DNA of 64,000 nt from Glebionis coronaria (lineage: Eukaryota > Streptophyta > Magnoliopsida > Asterales > Asteraceae), in the NCBI GenBank assembly GCA_025667525.1, contig CM046875.1:206208271-206272270 (forward strand). Direction: 5' to 3'. This document shows, one piece after another, positions 33,402 through 45,660 of this stretch; within the stretch, counting starts at the first letter, position 1; every line of letters begins with the position of its first letter. Position numbers and translations under genes: made by a program. Below the pieces are notes generated by a model. It was not told where the DNA came from and made no database searches. It saw only the letters and a list, made by a program, of their open reading frames with translations.

Positions 33402-35400
33402 TAAAGTAGAACGATTTAATCAATAGTTAGCTAAAGGACAAAATCTTTTAAAACTGCTTCTCGGGACCTCATAAAGTTCATATCTTGGTATAACTCGCTT
33501 CACGATTTGAGACCTTTGGGACCGATATTTGGCATTGACTTCATACTTCAAATCTTGAGAGACGTTCATGAAATAATGGTCTTCTCTTCATAATAGGAAT
33601 TTCTTCACTTGAAGTTTTGAGAGATTCTTCATATTTGGACCATGACTTCTTCATTTTTCTCCAATCTTTATTTGGGATTTTGATATACAACGATCCGCCT
33701 CCTTTTAGGACTTGTATCTATTTATCCTCATACCTTGCTAGGGTCTTTTTCGATAGACTTATCAATGATCTTTTGGGGAGTGTTTGCTTTTTGTCGTGTG
33801 TCTCGATCCTTCATATTGATTTTTGATAAATGATTCTTCACATCACTTGGAATTTTTAGCAACAAAATGTAGCCCTGATGCCTTGTTAGGGCCTTTTCGG
33901 ACTCGCCATCTTTGCATCCCGCTTCAATAAGTCATGCCTTGGCTATGAACTCTAATTAATACCGAGCAACTTTTAAACGATCTTGTGCTAGAAGCTAAGT
34001 AACTTTTCAAATCGTACAACCTTATTTATTGCAATTAAATTTATTAACAAGCGATGGGAGAAAAAGCTTATAATCAACTCACATAAATTCATGAAAGAAT
34101 ACCAAACTTATAATTGAATCTATCATCTCTCGTTCTCTATAATTTAAAATCTCAAGGAATGAGACTCGTGGATGCTTAGCCTATTAAATCAAAGTTTTGG
34201 GTTTTCAAGTCATCTATAGGATCTTGCAAACTCTTAGAAATTTTCAAGTTTAGAATTCGCATTTTAAAGTTCCCTTGATAAACGACTTTATAGGGTCAAT
34301 TATAGGAACTTGCGAAAAGTTCTTGTTCTTAACCCGTAAGAGTTAAGACTTTCGCGTTTTAAAGTTCCCTATATAAAATCCTAGCAAAACTTGACCTAAA
34401 CACGTTAAGGATACTAGCTAGAGTAGACTTAGATTAGTAAACTCGGGTTGAGTCAAAAGATTCATGACGTTTGAAAATTAAAACCATTTTGTTAAAACTT
34501 ATTCTAGCAAAGAAAGAAAATAACTATACAAAGGAAACTACAACTAGGCCAAAATAGATCAAAAATTTTGAAAAATGTCGAAAAATCAATTTTCTCGTTA
34601 AAATGAGGACAAATACAAGGAAAAGCCCACTTAACTTTGATAGAAGTCCCCCTACACTTGATATAAACATTGTCCTCAATGTTTAAGCATGTGGGAGTAA
34701 ACTCCCCTACACTTAGGACATTGCGCACGTTGTTTAAATCTTGCTAAGGAAGAGACAACTAAAGTGATTCCTATTTTAATATTGAATAATATAAAATAGA
34801 GAATCAAAAGAGTTTAGTATAGAACCGGGAAGACGGGTACACGGAATCACGGGTCGTCAAAAGTCATCAAGAATGGATCTTCGAAAGCTCTAATCCCTGC
34901 ACATGATAAGAAAGAGAAGAACAAACACATACTAGGGTCTCCCCTACACTTATTATAAAAACGGATAAAAAGGATAGATACTGCGGGTTGCCTCCCGAGA
35001 AGCGCTTGTTTTTGTTACCGAATCGTGAGCCTGACTCGACCTTGATTAGCATGGTAATAACCTTGAAGAACATCCACCAGGATCAAATACATGGTTTTCA
35101 TCCATCAAATAGCACAAGCTTAAGGCGAACAAGGCAAGCCAAAGAAGAGTAGGCAAGGTTCCCTTAAGCAGTTGTTGAGCACGGTGTTAGCAAGGGTGAA
35201 GAGGTGCAAGTCTATCTCCATAAGTGCCAAAAATCTTTCCTTTTATTTAATCAGATGGATACTGAGATGGCTTAAAATTGCAATACAGGGATCGAACACC
35301 TTTTCCTTTAGGGGAAAATAACACTCAAGCTCAGTAGACCTTGAAGAAGATCCGCTCATAAATTTGACAATCTCATCCTCAGAAGGTGGATAAAGAGGTG
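33402..35400 (-). mobile_element. 3' spacer of C with an Athila-type post-pol signature
   Basis: In the sense of C, near 35010-34980, there is CAAGCGCTTCTCGGGAGGCA. This resembles the AAGCGCTTsTKGGGAGGCAACCC word that I recall lying just downstream of the polyprotein in Athila elements. Two CCCCTACACTT words near 34650-34710 are also typical of this region. Reverse transcriptase and integrase should lie between the acidic tail (ending about 35401) and this signature, but only a few hundred bases separate them and no such motif is seen. The rest is AT-rich spacer. Confidence 0.65.
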
Positions 35401-36489
35401 TCAACACATAGGTACTGCGGATGTTGGTGTCGTCCGGTTTCTTCTCCTTTGAAACAGGTTTCTAAATATCCGATGGGGGTAAAGACCAAAATCAAAGTCC
35501 AAAGGAGGAGAATCATTCTCATTGGGGAAGTAAGTATTGAGAAAAGTAGCAAAGTCTTCCTCAAATGAGTAGTCATCCAAAGTAGGATCAAGTATTGTTG
35601 GCGGAGGATCTTCATCAAAAGTAGGAGTAAGGTCATCATGAGAAGAATCACTCAAGAGAGTATCAACATCATCAAAATCATCATAAGTGGGCATGTCTGG
35701 ATACTCTGAAACAAAAGCAAAAGAATCATACCTATCAGAACTAGAATCATCATCATAATCATCATAGATCAGTGGAGGATCATAAATTGGTGGGGGATCC
35801 AATATGGAGAGAGAATCATCAAAATCATCCACATCGTCTTGGAAAAGTGGATTATTAGAGCAAGATTCGAAAAGAGGATTATCATATACAACAAAGTCAT
35901 CAAGCTTAAAACTTTCCAGAGTAGTAGTAAGCTCTTCTTGAAGCACATTAATCTTTTTCGCGGATTCTTTTCCATTTGACTTACTTGTAATCTTCCCCAT
36001 TTTAAAAACATGAGCATCATTCCTGACCCTTAAGATTAATTCACCTTCGGCAACATAGACTAAAGCTTTTCCGGTTCTCAAGAATGGCCGTCCAAGTATT
36101 AACGGAATACGAGGGTCCATTTCACAATCAACAACAACAAAATCGACCGGAAAAGTGAAGGTACCAACTTTAATAAACACATATTCGGCAATACCAACGA
36201 GGTAAGCGAGAGTGCGATTTGCTAGCTCAAGAGTCATCTTTGTTGGAGTAAGGTCGGGTAATGATAGATTTTTCCAAACACTTAAGGGAATCAAATTATT
36301 ACTTGCCCCTAGATCGGCTAAGACAGTATAGTCTTCATCTTTGTTAAAAATGAAAGGCAACACAAAACGACAGGGATCTCTAAGTTTTTTCGGAAGTTCT
36401 TGTGTTGACAAACTCAGCCATCTTTCCCCTCTTGTTAAGCAATTCCTTGAATGCTTTGACAAATTTTGGCATTTGGACAAGTGCTTCAA
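35401..36489 (-). pseudogene. pro: Aspartic protease of element C with acidic tail (Athila type)
   Basis: A 362-residue open frame. After a short lead-in (about residues 1-45) the protease shows ADLGASNNLIPLSVW, the D-L-G-A variant of the catalytic motif that I associate with Athila-type enzymes. It is followed by LELANRT, FPVDFVVVDCEMDPRIPLI and LGRPFLRTGKALVYV, ending near residue 165. The remainder is unusually rich in Asp, Tyr and Pro (motifs YDDYDDD and PTYDDFDD). The enzyme would process Gag. Its start is out of frame with the upstream gag, so the polyprotein is broken near 36390. Downstream, where reverse transcriptase belongs, there is none. Confidence 0.8.
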
Positions 36490-38281
36490 CGAGGCTAATG
36501 TTGAAATTCATTTGAGAGATCATCTTCCTAAAAGAAGTGACTTGAGCATCCTCTTTAGTAAGCAATTTGCTCTTGTCTAACCGAGAATGATAAGGGATGT
36601 TGGGTTTGGGTGGTGTGGGTGTAGCAGGTAAAGGTGTAACAGGTTCAGGTTGAGATGTTGAGGGTTGAGAAGTAGAAGGTTTAGAGGTGGTAGGTGGGGT
36701 TGGTGGAGGGTTTTGCTTGGGTACTTCTTTATTAATAGGTGGAGACGGTAATGGAGAACTAGTACTAGGTGTGGTAGTAGGAGGGATAAATGGAGGTGGA
36801 GGAGGTGTAGATGGAGTAACGGGAGGAGGGGTAGAAGGTCCTACTAGAGTTGCTCCACTTCGAGTAGTAATAGCACTCACATTAGCTCTAGGGTTTGTTT
36901 CGGTGGTAGGAGGAAGAGCACCTTGGGGACAAAGGGTTTGTAACATTTGAACGAATTTCCTATCCGTGGAATCTTGCATTTGTCTAGTAGATTCTTGCAT
37001 TGCTTGCATTATTTTCTCATGTTCATTCAACTTTTTGCAAAACCAAGTCCATTGGCAGATGAGGTAAATTGAACCCTTGTTGTTGAAAAACTTGGTTTGG
37101 GTATTGGTTATAAGGTGGAAATACTTGAGAATTGAAACCTTGGTTTGGAAAGCCTTGATTTTGCATTTGGTAATTTCCTTGATTTGCATTTAAGTCCCTC
37201 ACATTGGCATTACCTTAAAAATTAGCTCTTGGCGGCCCTTGGTTGTTTTGGTTTGGTGGGGGTGGTCTTTGTTGAAAACCGGGTAGAGCCAAGTAATTTG
37301 TCGAGTTGTAAGACAAGTGATTAACATCCACATTAGGCTTGAAATGAACTCTCTCGGTGTTGTTGTAAGCATACACTTCCCCTTGAGATTGATCATAAGC
37401 TTTATCACAATTAGAATAAGAGTGTGGCCCACCACAAGTTTCACAAGTTATATTAATAGCATTGTTGTTGTTGGCATTGTTAACGGCTTGTAAAGCAAGT
37501 GCTTCAACAACCGTAGTAAGCTTATCAGGTCTCTTGTCGGTGTCACTAGTGCTATCACTAGCCACATTAGCCCGAACACTTCTAGTTTGCACTTTAGATT
37601 TATTCTCAATAATATCCCACACGGCATTAGAAGACTTAACCAAAATATTACCCCTGAGGCACTATTTAGTGAATCTTGGTCATTCATGTTTAAACCATTG
37701 TAAAAAGTATTAATTTGATGCACTTTTGTGAAACCATGTTGTGGACACTTTCTTAAAAGTTCCTTAAAACGGTCCCAAGATTCACTAAATGTCTCACCGT
37801 ACTTTTCTTCAAAGTTAATGATTTCATTCCGCACAGCGGTAGTACGTGAGGGTGGGAAAAAGTAGTTGATGAATTTGGTCTCTAAATCCGACCACGTAAG
37901 AATACTTTGTGGCGGTTCCTTATCAAGCCAATGCCGGGCTTGTCCCTCTAAGGAGAAAGGAAAAAGTTGCAAGCGAATTCCCTCTTGTGAAACCCCATTA
38001 AACTTGACCGTATTAGTGAGTTGAAGAAACCTTTTGATATTGTCATGAGGATCATCAAGTGTCCGCCCCAAGAATGGTTGAGGAGAGAGCATTTGAATGA
38101 AGCCAGATTTGAGCTTAAATTTGTTGGCTCCAATCTCGGGTATGACAATAGCATCGGTGTTGCCCTCTACGTGCGATTGCAAAAGCTCGATCATTGGTCG
38201 ATTTTCCATGGTGACAATAGGTTGAGTTTCGACTTCGGCTTCAGTTGCTTTCTTCTTACGAGCACGGGTACGCATACACAC
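36380..38281 (-). pseudogene. gag: Gag of element C (Athila type), frameshifted
   Basis: Capsid-like Gag starting near 38281. The first frame (to about 37650) has PFSLEGQARHWLDKEP, SWDRFKELLRKCPQHGF and NTFYNGLNMND, words I associate with Athila Gag. The frame then shifts, and 37643-37215 continues with a zinc-knuckle-like CETCGGPHSYSNC. It shifts again, and 37189-36380 carries a Gln/Asn-rich stretch, a Thr/Pro-rich linker (about residues 95-195), then the conserved MPKFVKAFKELLNKR lead-in to the protease. At least three frame changes are needed to read it through, so it is not functional. It lies about 230 bases inside the 5' LTR, as expected. Confidence 0.8.
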
Positions 38282-38492
38282 CTACAAAAGGAAAAGAAAG
38301 ATAGACAAGAAATATTTTTGGTTTTTTTTATGTTTTTCTATTTTTTTGGTTTTTTTTTTTGAAAATTTTATATTTTTTAGGATTTTTGAAAGTTTTTGAA
38401 AATTAGACAAGAAAAATAACGTTCAAGAGTGAACGGATCCCAAAATCCAACGCGTCTCTCACAATAAACCGTTAATCTTCACGAAAAGAGCC

Positions 38493-38505
38493 GGCAACGG
38501 CGCCA
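38493..38505 (-). other. Primer-binding site of element C
   Basis: TGGCGCCGTTGCC on the minus strand, two bases after the 5' LTR end. This sequence is characteristic of the Athila/Tat group and differs from the initiator-Met sites of A, B and D. Confidence 0.85.
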
Positions 38506-38507
38506 TT

Positions 38508-40053
38508 TAATACAAGGTTGAAATTTCTTATTCCAATCTTTTCGAATTGATTATCGTTAATCGTGTGACTCAGTCGTTCTTGGTGGAATATAAAGGGAAA
38601 AGGTAATCTATTTTAAACTAAAAGTAAAATGAAAATGTAAATGTCGTTAAGCAAGTGGAAGTTGAAGCTAAAAATTAATGCTTAAAAGTAAATGACGAAA
38701 AATTAAAAACTTTAAAAAGTAAATTTTAAAAACTAAATAAAAATGAAAACTTCAAAATAAATCTAAGTTAAGACAATTAAAAATAACTCTAAGTAAGAAT
38801 GGCGGGAAAAATTAAATTGACAATTAAAAGTAAAAATAGAAAATAGAAACTAGGACTCCATCGGAATATCTGGTGTCGGAATCCCATCGGAATGCTACAG
38901 TCGGAAAGCAATCGGAATAAGCAAAAACAAATCTATCGGAATAACCAATAAGTTCTATTCTATCGGAATGTAGAAAAGGAAAGCTATCGAAATAATGTAG
39001 AAAAGGAAAGCTATCGGAATCCCGATCGGAATAACCGTCGGAATCCAAAATCCTAATCCGATACAACGATCGGAGTAAAAGTGAAGGCTGTCGGAATCAA
39101 AATCCCTTTTCCGATACAAGGTATCAGAATACTTGGTCGGAAAGGGTAAACCCTTTTCCGATGGCTGTAATACGTAATAAGCAAACCAAATAAGCAATGA
39201 TTTAATAAGCACAAATAGAAACTTGCCCAAATGAATAATATAAAGAACTAAATAAGCTCGAATAAGAAACTTTCAAAACACTAAACAAACGAGATTTATA
39301 AGATAAACTACAAGAAAAAGATTAAACTTATGAAAACATTTAAAATTGAAATAAACATAAAGATTAAAACTAGAAGATCAAACAAATCAACAAAAGATTA
39401 AAAAAACAAGAAGGGAAGAATGAGAATGATTAAAAACTTGAATGTAAAATTTTAAAGATCAAAGATTTGACACAAGATTAAAGAGAAAGCTTGAAAAACA
39501 TTAATAAAAGATAGAGAGAGAAAGTAAATTAATCTACTCCTAATTACCTTATAATATTAAAACTATCTAAAATTATCTAACCACCTCCTAATGACACATT
39601 AGGAGAGTATTTATAGGAGGAGTAAAATGTTGATGCTTTCTTCATTCTTTCTTCTTGTCTAGACTCGATTTAAATTCTTTGTCTTTCTCGATGTCGTCTC
39701 GGGATTTGTCGAAATAAATTGAACTCGTCTTATAATTTTCTTCTTTAATTAGACTTGGTTCTTCGACTTCATTAAACTTCTGTCTTCAGACTTTTTCTTT
39801 GATAAATATTCAGAATAGGCCTTGGACTTCCGTTCGTTTTTGCACTCTTGATCTTTTGACTTCGTCTTTTCTCGTTTTCATCGATAAAAGCCCGTGAAAG
39901 CCCGTGTTTTCTTCCTTTTTCATCGTTTGGTCCTAAAACACAATAAAAACACAAACCACGCATAATTCCGACATTCATGACATAAAATACACGTTTTGGC
40001 TTGGTTATTATTATAACTAAGTGGTAAAAGGATAAGTGTTTTCACACTTATTA
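38508..40053 (-). mobile_element. 5' LTR of element C
   Basis: 1546 bases, the partner of 19123-20673, with the same TAATA...TATTA ends, TATA box and TCGGAAT cluster. Confidence 0.92.
39608..39616 (-). promoter_or_regulatory. TATA box of the promoter-proximal LTR of C
   Basis: CTATAAATA on the minus strand. This is the copy that would have driven C's genomic RNA. Confidence 0.65.
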
Positions 40054-40107
40054 TAGGGTATAACCCATAAGCTGATCATGATGTACAATAAATCTAGTAC
40101 ATCTATC

Positions 40108-40953
40108 CTACTCCTGCCTAGATGGTCTGCTAGATGAGGCTGGGGCTGGTGGGGCTGATGAAGCTGTAGATGCTCTCTTAGTATTCCACAAAGTCTGAAT
40201 TGTCTCTCGGGCCTCCTTGAGCATGCGGAATGCTGTCAGCAGTTGGGTCCTAAGTCTGTCGATGGCCCCTCGAAGATAAGTCATCTCTGCAGTAACCCCA
40301 TCGTGACGGAGGGTGGCAAGATCGAAGAAAATGGACAGGGATTGCTCCTAAGCAGATAGAGAATCATGGGTCTGGTGCTGGAGATTCTCCATGGTCTGGA
40401 TATGCTAGTGGAGACGATAGTTCTCCTCCCAAAGCCACTGCAATGCCTCGTCAGTCTTAGCCTGGACACCTCTGGCTGCCTGTGCCTCTCCCCTCGTAGT
40501 GTAAGTGAGAGAGTCGATACGCTCATGGATGGCAGTATAGCCCACTTGACCAGCTGTAAACAGGCTAGGAAGGTCGGATATCTCCCGCTCCTGATGTGCG
40601 GCCAGTGCGGCGATCTGGGCCTGGACAGAGTCGGCACGTCCCGCCCTAGAGCCTTCCCCGATCTAGAAAGTGGAGCCGGGTATAGACTCGGGAAAATAGC
40701 CCGATGGTAAAGATGAAGGTACAGAAGATGGTAGGTCTGGAGATACCCGGTCCTCCTCCATAGAGGTGGGGACCAGTATGGCTGATGCTGGAGCAGAAAA
40801 AGTGTCCTCAAGAAGTACAGCTTCGATAGTCTAGTCATCCTCTGTGTCTGAGGCTGATAACCATCCACGCTGTACTGATCATGGAGATGAACGGGTAGTT
40901 GGAGAAGGTGCTACTACTGGTAAAAAAGTCGAAGGTGTAGTAGGCGAAGTCAT
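40108..40953 (-). pseudogene. Upstream ORF of element B, five in-frame stops
   Basis: Reading the minus strand from the ATG at 40953 gives one frame of 282 codons to the TAG at 40108-40110, with no frameshift but five internal stops: TGA at codon 25 and TAG at 41, 97, 183 and 202. The start (MTSPTTPSTF) is rich in Ser, Thr and Pro. Residues about 110-245 are charged and Gln-rich with coiled-coil character. It ends in an Ala/Pro/Ser tail and a stop, with gag following after a gap. Tekay-type elements of Asteraceae have, as I recall, a similar upstream ORF with a coiled coil. The other open frames here are shadows. Confidence 0.65.
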
Positions 40954-41320
40954 GATGCTCTGAAAATAATATTATTTTAAATTTAAAGTAAGTACAAGCT
41001 TACAAACAAAGGAAAAATGTTATTATTATTATTTTTGGTTACAAGTTTTATGAAGTATATCCCTTTTAAACAATCATCGTAATGTTTTAAGGTTATATAT
41101 ATTAGTACTTATATATACATAATCATTTAACCATTTTATTTATCAATCAGTAACACTTAGTTCACATAGCACATAATGCCCTACGATCTATATGCTTAAC
41201 TAATACGGTCCCAAAAAAATCCCAAAAGATTTTTATAAAGTTATAGTCCAGTTTTAAATAAAAAAAAAATCACTTTATTTTTATTTTATTTAAAAATTTA
41301 TCTGGTTCTCTATAACTAAT
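40954..41320 (-). mobile_element. Leader of element B
   Basis: AT-rich untranslated DNA between the primer site and the upstream ORF. No further feature seen. Confidence 0.65.
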
Positions 41321-41332
41321 GCTCTGATACCA
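41321..41332 (-). other. Primer-binding site of element B
   Basis: TGGTATCAGAGC on the minus strand, a perfect initiator tRNA-Met complement, five bases after the 5' LTR end. Confidence 0.9.
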
Positions 41333-41337
41333 TTCTC

Positions 41338-44300
41338 TGTGACCCCTCGGGTAGGGTCAAAATATGCGGAATTATCAACGGAGATGTCACAAGGGTGGAT
41401 CGATAGCACATAGTTCATAGAGCATAAGATAAGGAGTTATTCAAATAAGATTACATGATTTTTAAACAAATTTATAAAAATTGTCTCCAACATGATAAAA
41501 GTAGATTGTTTATGTTTCCCAAATAGAACCCCTGACGAGTCCTACAATGCAGATTACAATGATGCTTGAGTCCATGCACATATCACGTACTAACTTCATT
41601 TTCCTGAAAAAAACATGCTAAGAGGGTCAACATAAAGTTGGTGAATTTACAGGTATAACAATAATTAGTTTGGACATACATTAATCATAGAAGTAACAAT
41701 GCACAAAGCATTCTTACTAAAAAAAGTAGATTACATTTGCTATTACTCGAAACTGAAGCTTAACCTTCCATAGTTCTCAACAGATGAGGACGTAGTGTCT
41801 TACAAAAAGACACCCAAACCCAGTTCCAACATGGTATACATCTGTTGTCCCAAACCCAGTTCAACAGATGGTCAATCCCTAATAGATCTATTTATAACAT
41901 TGGGGCAATTTACAACAATTTAACAGTTTCTATAATAGTCAATCATAGTCAAGTTTATACAATTCAGTTATGTCCATTAAAAGTAGTTGCATGTTTTCTC
42001 CCCCGTAGAGGAAAAGTTTATCAATAGTTTATATAGGGCTGTAAACTCAACTGGGAGTTGGCAATAGCTGTATAACACGAATATGCAAATAATTCTGACG
42101 CTAAAAGTTATGCCTAATCAAATAGTACAGTCTTAGTAGATAGTACAAAGAACATATGTGTATGCTTATAGAGATTTTTAATCAGTTTATTAATGCTACA
42201 GTATTTATCTAAATAACTGTAGTACAAGTTTTAACAATATCCATTTAAACTTATCTATATAAGTTTCATTTCTAAGTAAACATAAAATGTCTTACTTATG
42301 ATACTAGTTTGCATTCATAGTATATGTACTAATAATAACCATTCAAACTTACAATTAAGTTTCCTATTTAAGTAGACATAAAATATCTTACTTATAATAT
42401 TAGTTTACGTTCGCAGTTCATGTATTATTAACATCCATTTAAACTTACCATTAAGTTTTATATTTAAGTAAACATAAAAATGTTCTACTTGAAATATTAG
42501 TTTACGTTCGTAGTACATGTATTAGTAATAACCATTTAAACTTACAATTAAGTTTCCTAATTAAGTAGACATAACATGTCTCATTCACAGTATTAGTTTA
42601 TGTCTGTAATAAATATATTAATAATAACCAATTATACTTAAGTTCCATATTTAAGTAGACATCAAATGGTTTACTTATAATATTAGATTTCCATTTATTT
42701 AACGTTCATATAATTTTATTTCCTAAAAGTATATGAGTTCATGTATTATAATACCTATCCAAATTGTTTATACAATCCATTTCATAAAGAAAATATAAAT
42801 ATTTTATTTTTAAAAAGTAAAAATATAATATTTTATTTGACTTTAAAGTTCTCATAAATTAGTTAACATTTATAAAATAATTTATAAATTACAAGTTTAA
42901 GAATTCATATTATAAATTCTTATAGTTTAGGGTTTGTCTAAGTTTTACTAAATCTAAAATAGAATTAGGGTTAGGGCTTGTTAATGTTTTGGAACATGGC
43001 AAAACTAGTCCCTCCATATTTTAAACAAAGTAAACTTTCGGATTTTACACACTTGGTACCTAGGTCTTGTTAAAGTTTCAGCTTATGGCAGATTTAGTCC
43101 TCCTAGTTATATCTAGGTTTTATAACTTTCATAAAATGATAAAAACAGTCCCTAGGGTTTCTTTAAGTTTCGGATTATTACCAAAATGGTCCTTAGGGTT
43201 ATAAAATGACAAAACAACTTTTAGAAACTTTCCAAAATGGTCCCTAGGGTTTAATATGCCACGGATGGTATTGCTTAAACCCTAGACTTTCGGATAACTA
43301 CATTTTCAGTCCTTTTGTTTACTAATTTATCAAAACAAGTTTCATAAGTCACGGTTTTAGTCCTTAAGTTTCATAAATTTTCATTTTAGTCCAAAAGTTT
43401 TTATAAGTTATATTTTATTATAAAAACTTTTATTTAAACATTCAAAACATTATATGGGTTTATTAAATGGGCGAAAATATCTAATGAGCCATTTAGTGGG
43501 CCTAAATATATTTTAAGTCCACTAACTTGTTAAATGGGCCTTTAAAACATTTAGTGGGCTTAAATACATTTCTTAGTCCATTAATTAACTAAATGGGCTT
43601 AAGCATATTCTTAAGTCCATTAAAATACTAAGATTTGTCAAATGGGCTTATTAGGTCCATTAAGTCTTGGGCTAATGTTGCATGGGCTTGATTAGTCCAT
43701 GAATACTACTTTTTCATTTTTTGTAAGTATTAATCTATGATTTTCTTATAAGCTTATTAGTAGCTTATCCATATTTAGTTTTAAACCTTAATAAAAGAAT
43801 AAAACTCATAGTTTATTTTATGTGATGTACCAAATGAGATCTAAATGTGTTACAATGTTGCATGCAAGTCATAAGCTCTAATATGAGCTTATAACTCACG
43901 GCTATATTTAATTATAGCTTATTAAGATGAGTCAAAACTTGTTTGAAGGTTGCATGTACTTATATGTGTCCCTAAAATAAGATCGAGCTATGTACAAACC
44001 AAGAAACCAAATCATAAGTCCATATATACATACTTATAGCCCACGGCTATAATTTTAATCTTGGTGTTTCCAAGTTGAGCTTTTTAGCTAGTTTTATGTC
44101 TTGTAATTATTTATAAAATATAACATAATTATCTAGGCTTATTGCATGTTTCCAAGGCTATCACAATTCCAATAAAACAACATATAGCTCACGGCTATAT
44201 TGTTTTCTCCCAATGTTCCCATAAGATCTATAAGCTTGTTTTATGTTTATAATGTTAAGTTAACTCTTAACACTAGATCTAGGTTTTATAATAGCATGCA

Positions 44301-45655
44301 TGTACATTTAAAACCCATTCAAAGTCATACATAACCCACGACTATATATGTACACATTATTCATTTTAGTGACTTTTAGTAGTCCATTTCACATGTAATA
44401 ATACATATTCCATCATTAGAAACTTAGTACATAAATAATAAGTGTCCATTAAATCTTGTCGTGAACTTTAAGGTCATGGTCTTTCATGGTTTTGAAGTTA
44501 CACAAGTTTATTTTATGAGATCCATGATTATTAGTTAACCAAAATCCCAAAGAGTAAGATGTGTCACCCATGATACATTTAAATTCATAAAATGGTTCAT
44601 ATGATTTTCAATCAAGCTAAAACATAGAGTACTAGTCATAGGTTTCTTTATTAAAAAGATTTTAACCATGACTAATGGTGCTCAAATATATGTCGTGACC
44701 TTTAAGGTCATGGTTCTTATCAAATCTCGATTTTTAACAAAGTTTGTTACATGTGTTTATAGATGGATGATGATGCATGCAAGTAAAAATGAAGAAGCAT
44801 AAGCATTATACCTTTCTTGCGTAAAAATTACCAAGTGAGATCTAGATGACAAAGGAGAATAGAGAATTAATCTAGAAGATGATGAAAACCCTAACTATAA
44901 CCAAGACGTGACCTTTAAGGTTTCGGCTAGGGCTTGTTATAGTGATTCCAAAGATGATGATGCTACTAAATGATTAGTAGTTAAGATAGGACAAGGATCT
45001 AGTAGATTTAATGAACAATCTTGGATGTATATGGCTTAAATTCGAATCATTTGAGAGAGAAAGGTGAAGAGAGAATGAGATTGGATAGCATGAGAGAATG
45101 AGAGAATATATGTGTGTGTTTTTCGGCTTAAAGGAGAAAGAGAAAGCCAAGGCAAAAGGCATGATTGCCTTGGTAAGAACACTTGTGCTAAGTGTAGGCT
45201 CTTGTGTTTCCAAAGCATCTCTTCTCCTTCCACATATGCATGTGTGCCGTGTATAGCTAACCAAAGGGTAATATGCTTTGGTTTGGGCTTATGTTGGGCT
45301 AGCACACAAGGATTATATGGTCTTGGTCTAGTCCAAGAATGTTTAAACATGTTCATGGTATACATACATACATACATACACGGCTACACATACAATGTGT
45401 AGCATGTTTTCCAAATTTGATTAAGCGTTGTGTATACCCCAAATATTAATTATACATTTTTATACTTGTTTCTCTTAGTTTTAAGTACATGATTTAAGTT
45501 ATGTAGTTATTTACAACAAGTATGAATGTAAAAGTATAAGTACATAATGGACAAGTTCACACACATCTTATAGAAATATACACATGAGAGAGTGTTCTAG
45601 GATTATTGGGTGAAACTTTATTATATTAAATCATGGTAACATCATGGATTTTACA
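41338..45655 (-). mobile_element. 5' LTR of element B
   Basis: 4318 bases. The plus strand starts TGTGACCCCTCGGG and ends GGATTTTACA, followed by the target duplicate TACTT (45656-45660). It is the more complete copy: about 360 bases near 42690-43080 are missing from the other LTR. Confidence 0.9.
42262..42690. repeat. ~97-base tandem repeats, second LTR copy
   Basis: Same four-unit array as at 12592-13010, with the same unit order, so no net copy change since insertion is obvious. Confidence 0.75.
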
Positions 45656-45660
45656 TACTT

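Larger units (their letters stand above)
19123..40053 (-). mobile_element. Element C: Athila-like, gag-protease only, interrupted by D
   Basis: LTRs of about 1.55 kb with an exact TAGGG duplication (19118-19122 and 40054-40058). On the minus strand the LTRs run TAATAAGTG...CTTGTATTA, so the ends are TA...TA rather than TG...CA. The primer site TGGCGCCGTTGCC, typical of Athila/Tat elements, lies two bases inside the 5' LTR, and a GTGTAGGGGA purine tract precedes the 3' LTR. Internal sequence without D is about 5.4 kb: gag, protease, an acidic tail and a long spacer. Reverse transcriptase and integrase are absent. Confidence 0.9.
11648..45655 (-). mobile_element. Element B: Tekay-like retrotransposon with gag-protease only, interrupted by C
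   Basis: On the minus strand the 5' LTR is 41338-45655 and the 3' LTR 11648-15601, flanked by an exact TACTT duplication. An initiator-Met primer site sits five bases inside the 5' LTR and a purine tract precedes the 3' LTR. Coding order on the minus strand is an upstream ORF (40108-40953), then gag-protease (17056-18758), with C inserted between them. No reverse transcriptase or integrase is recognisable downstream of the protease; the last 1.4 kb holds repeats instead. This points to a non-autonomous derivative of a chromovirus. Confidence 0.88.

Noticed and set aside
36687..36950. Gly/Val-rich plus-strand open frame
   Set aside because: Shadow of the Thr/Pro-rich linker in C's gag on the other strand.
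40281..40868. A 195-residue minus-strand open frame
   Set aside because: Its composition (Arg/Leu/Ser/Pro-rich, no domain) is that of a shadow. The meaningful frame is the one with five stops at 40108-40953.
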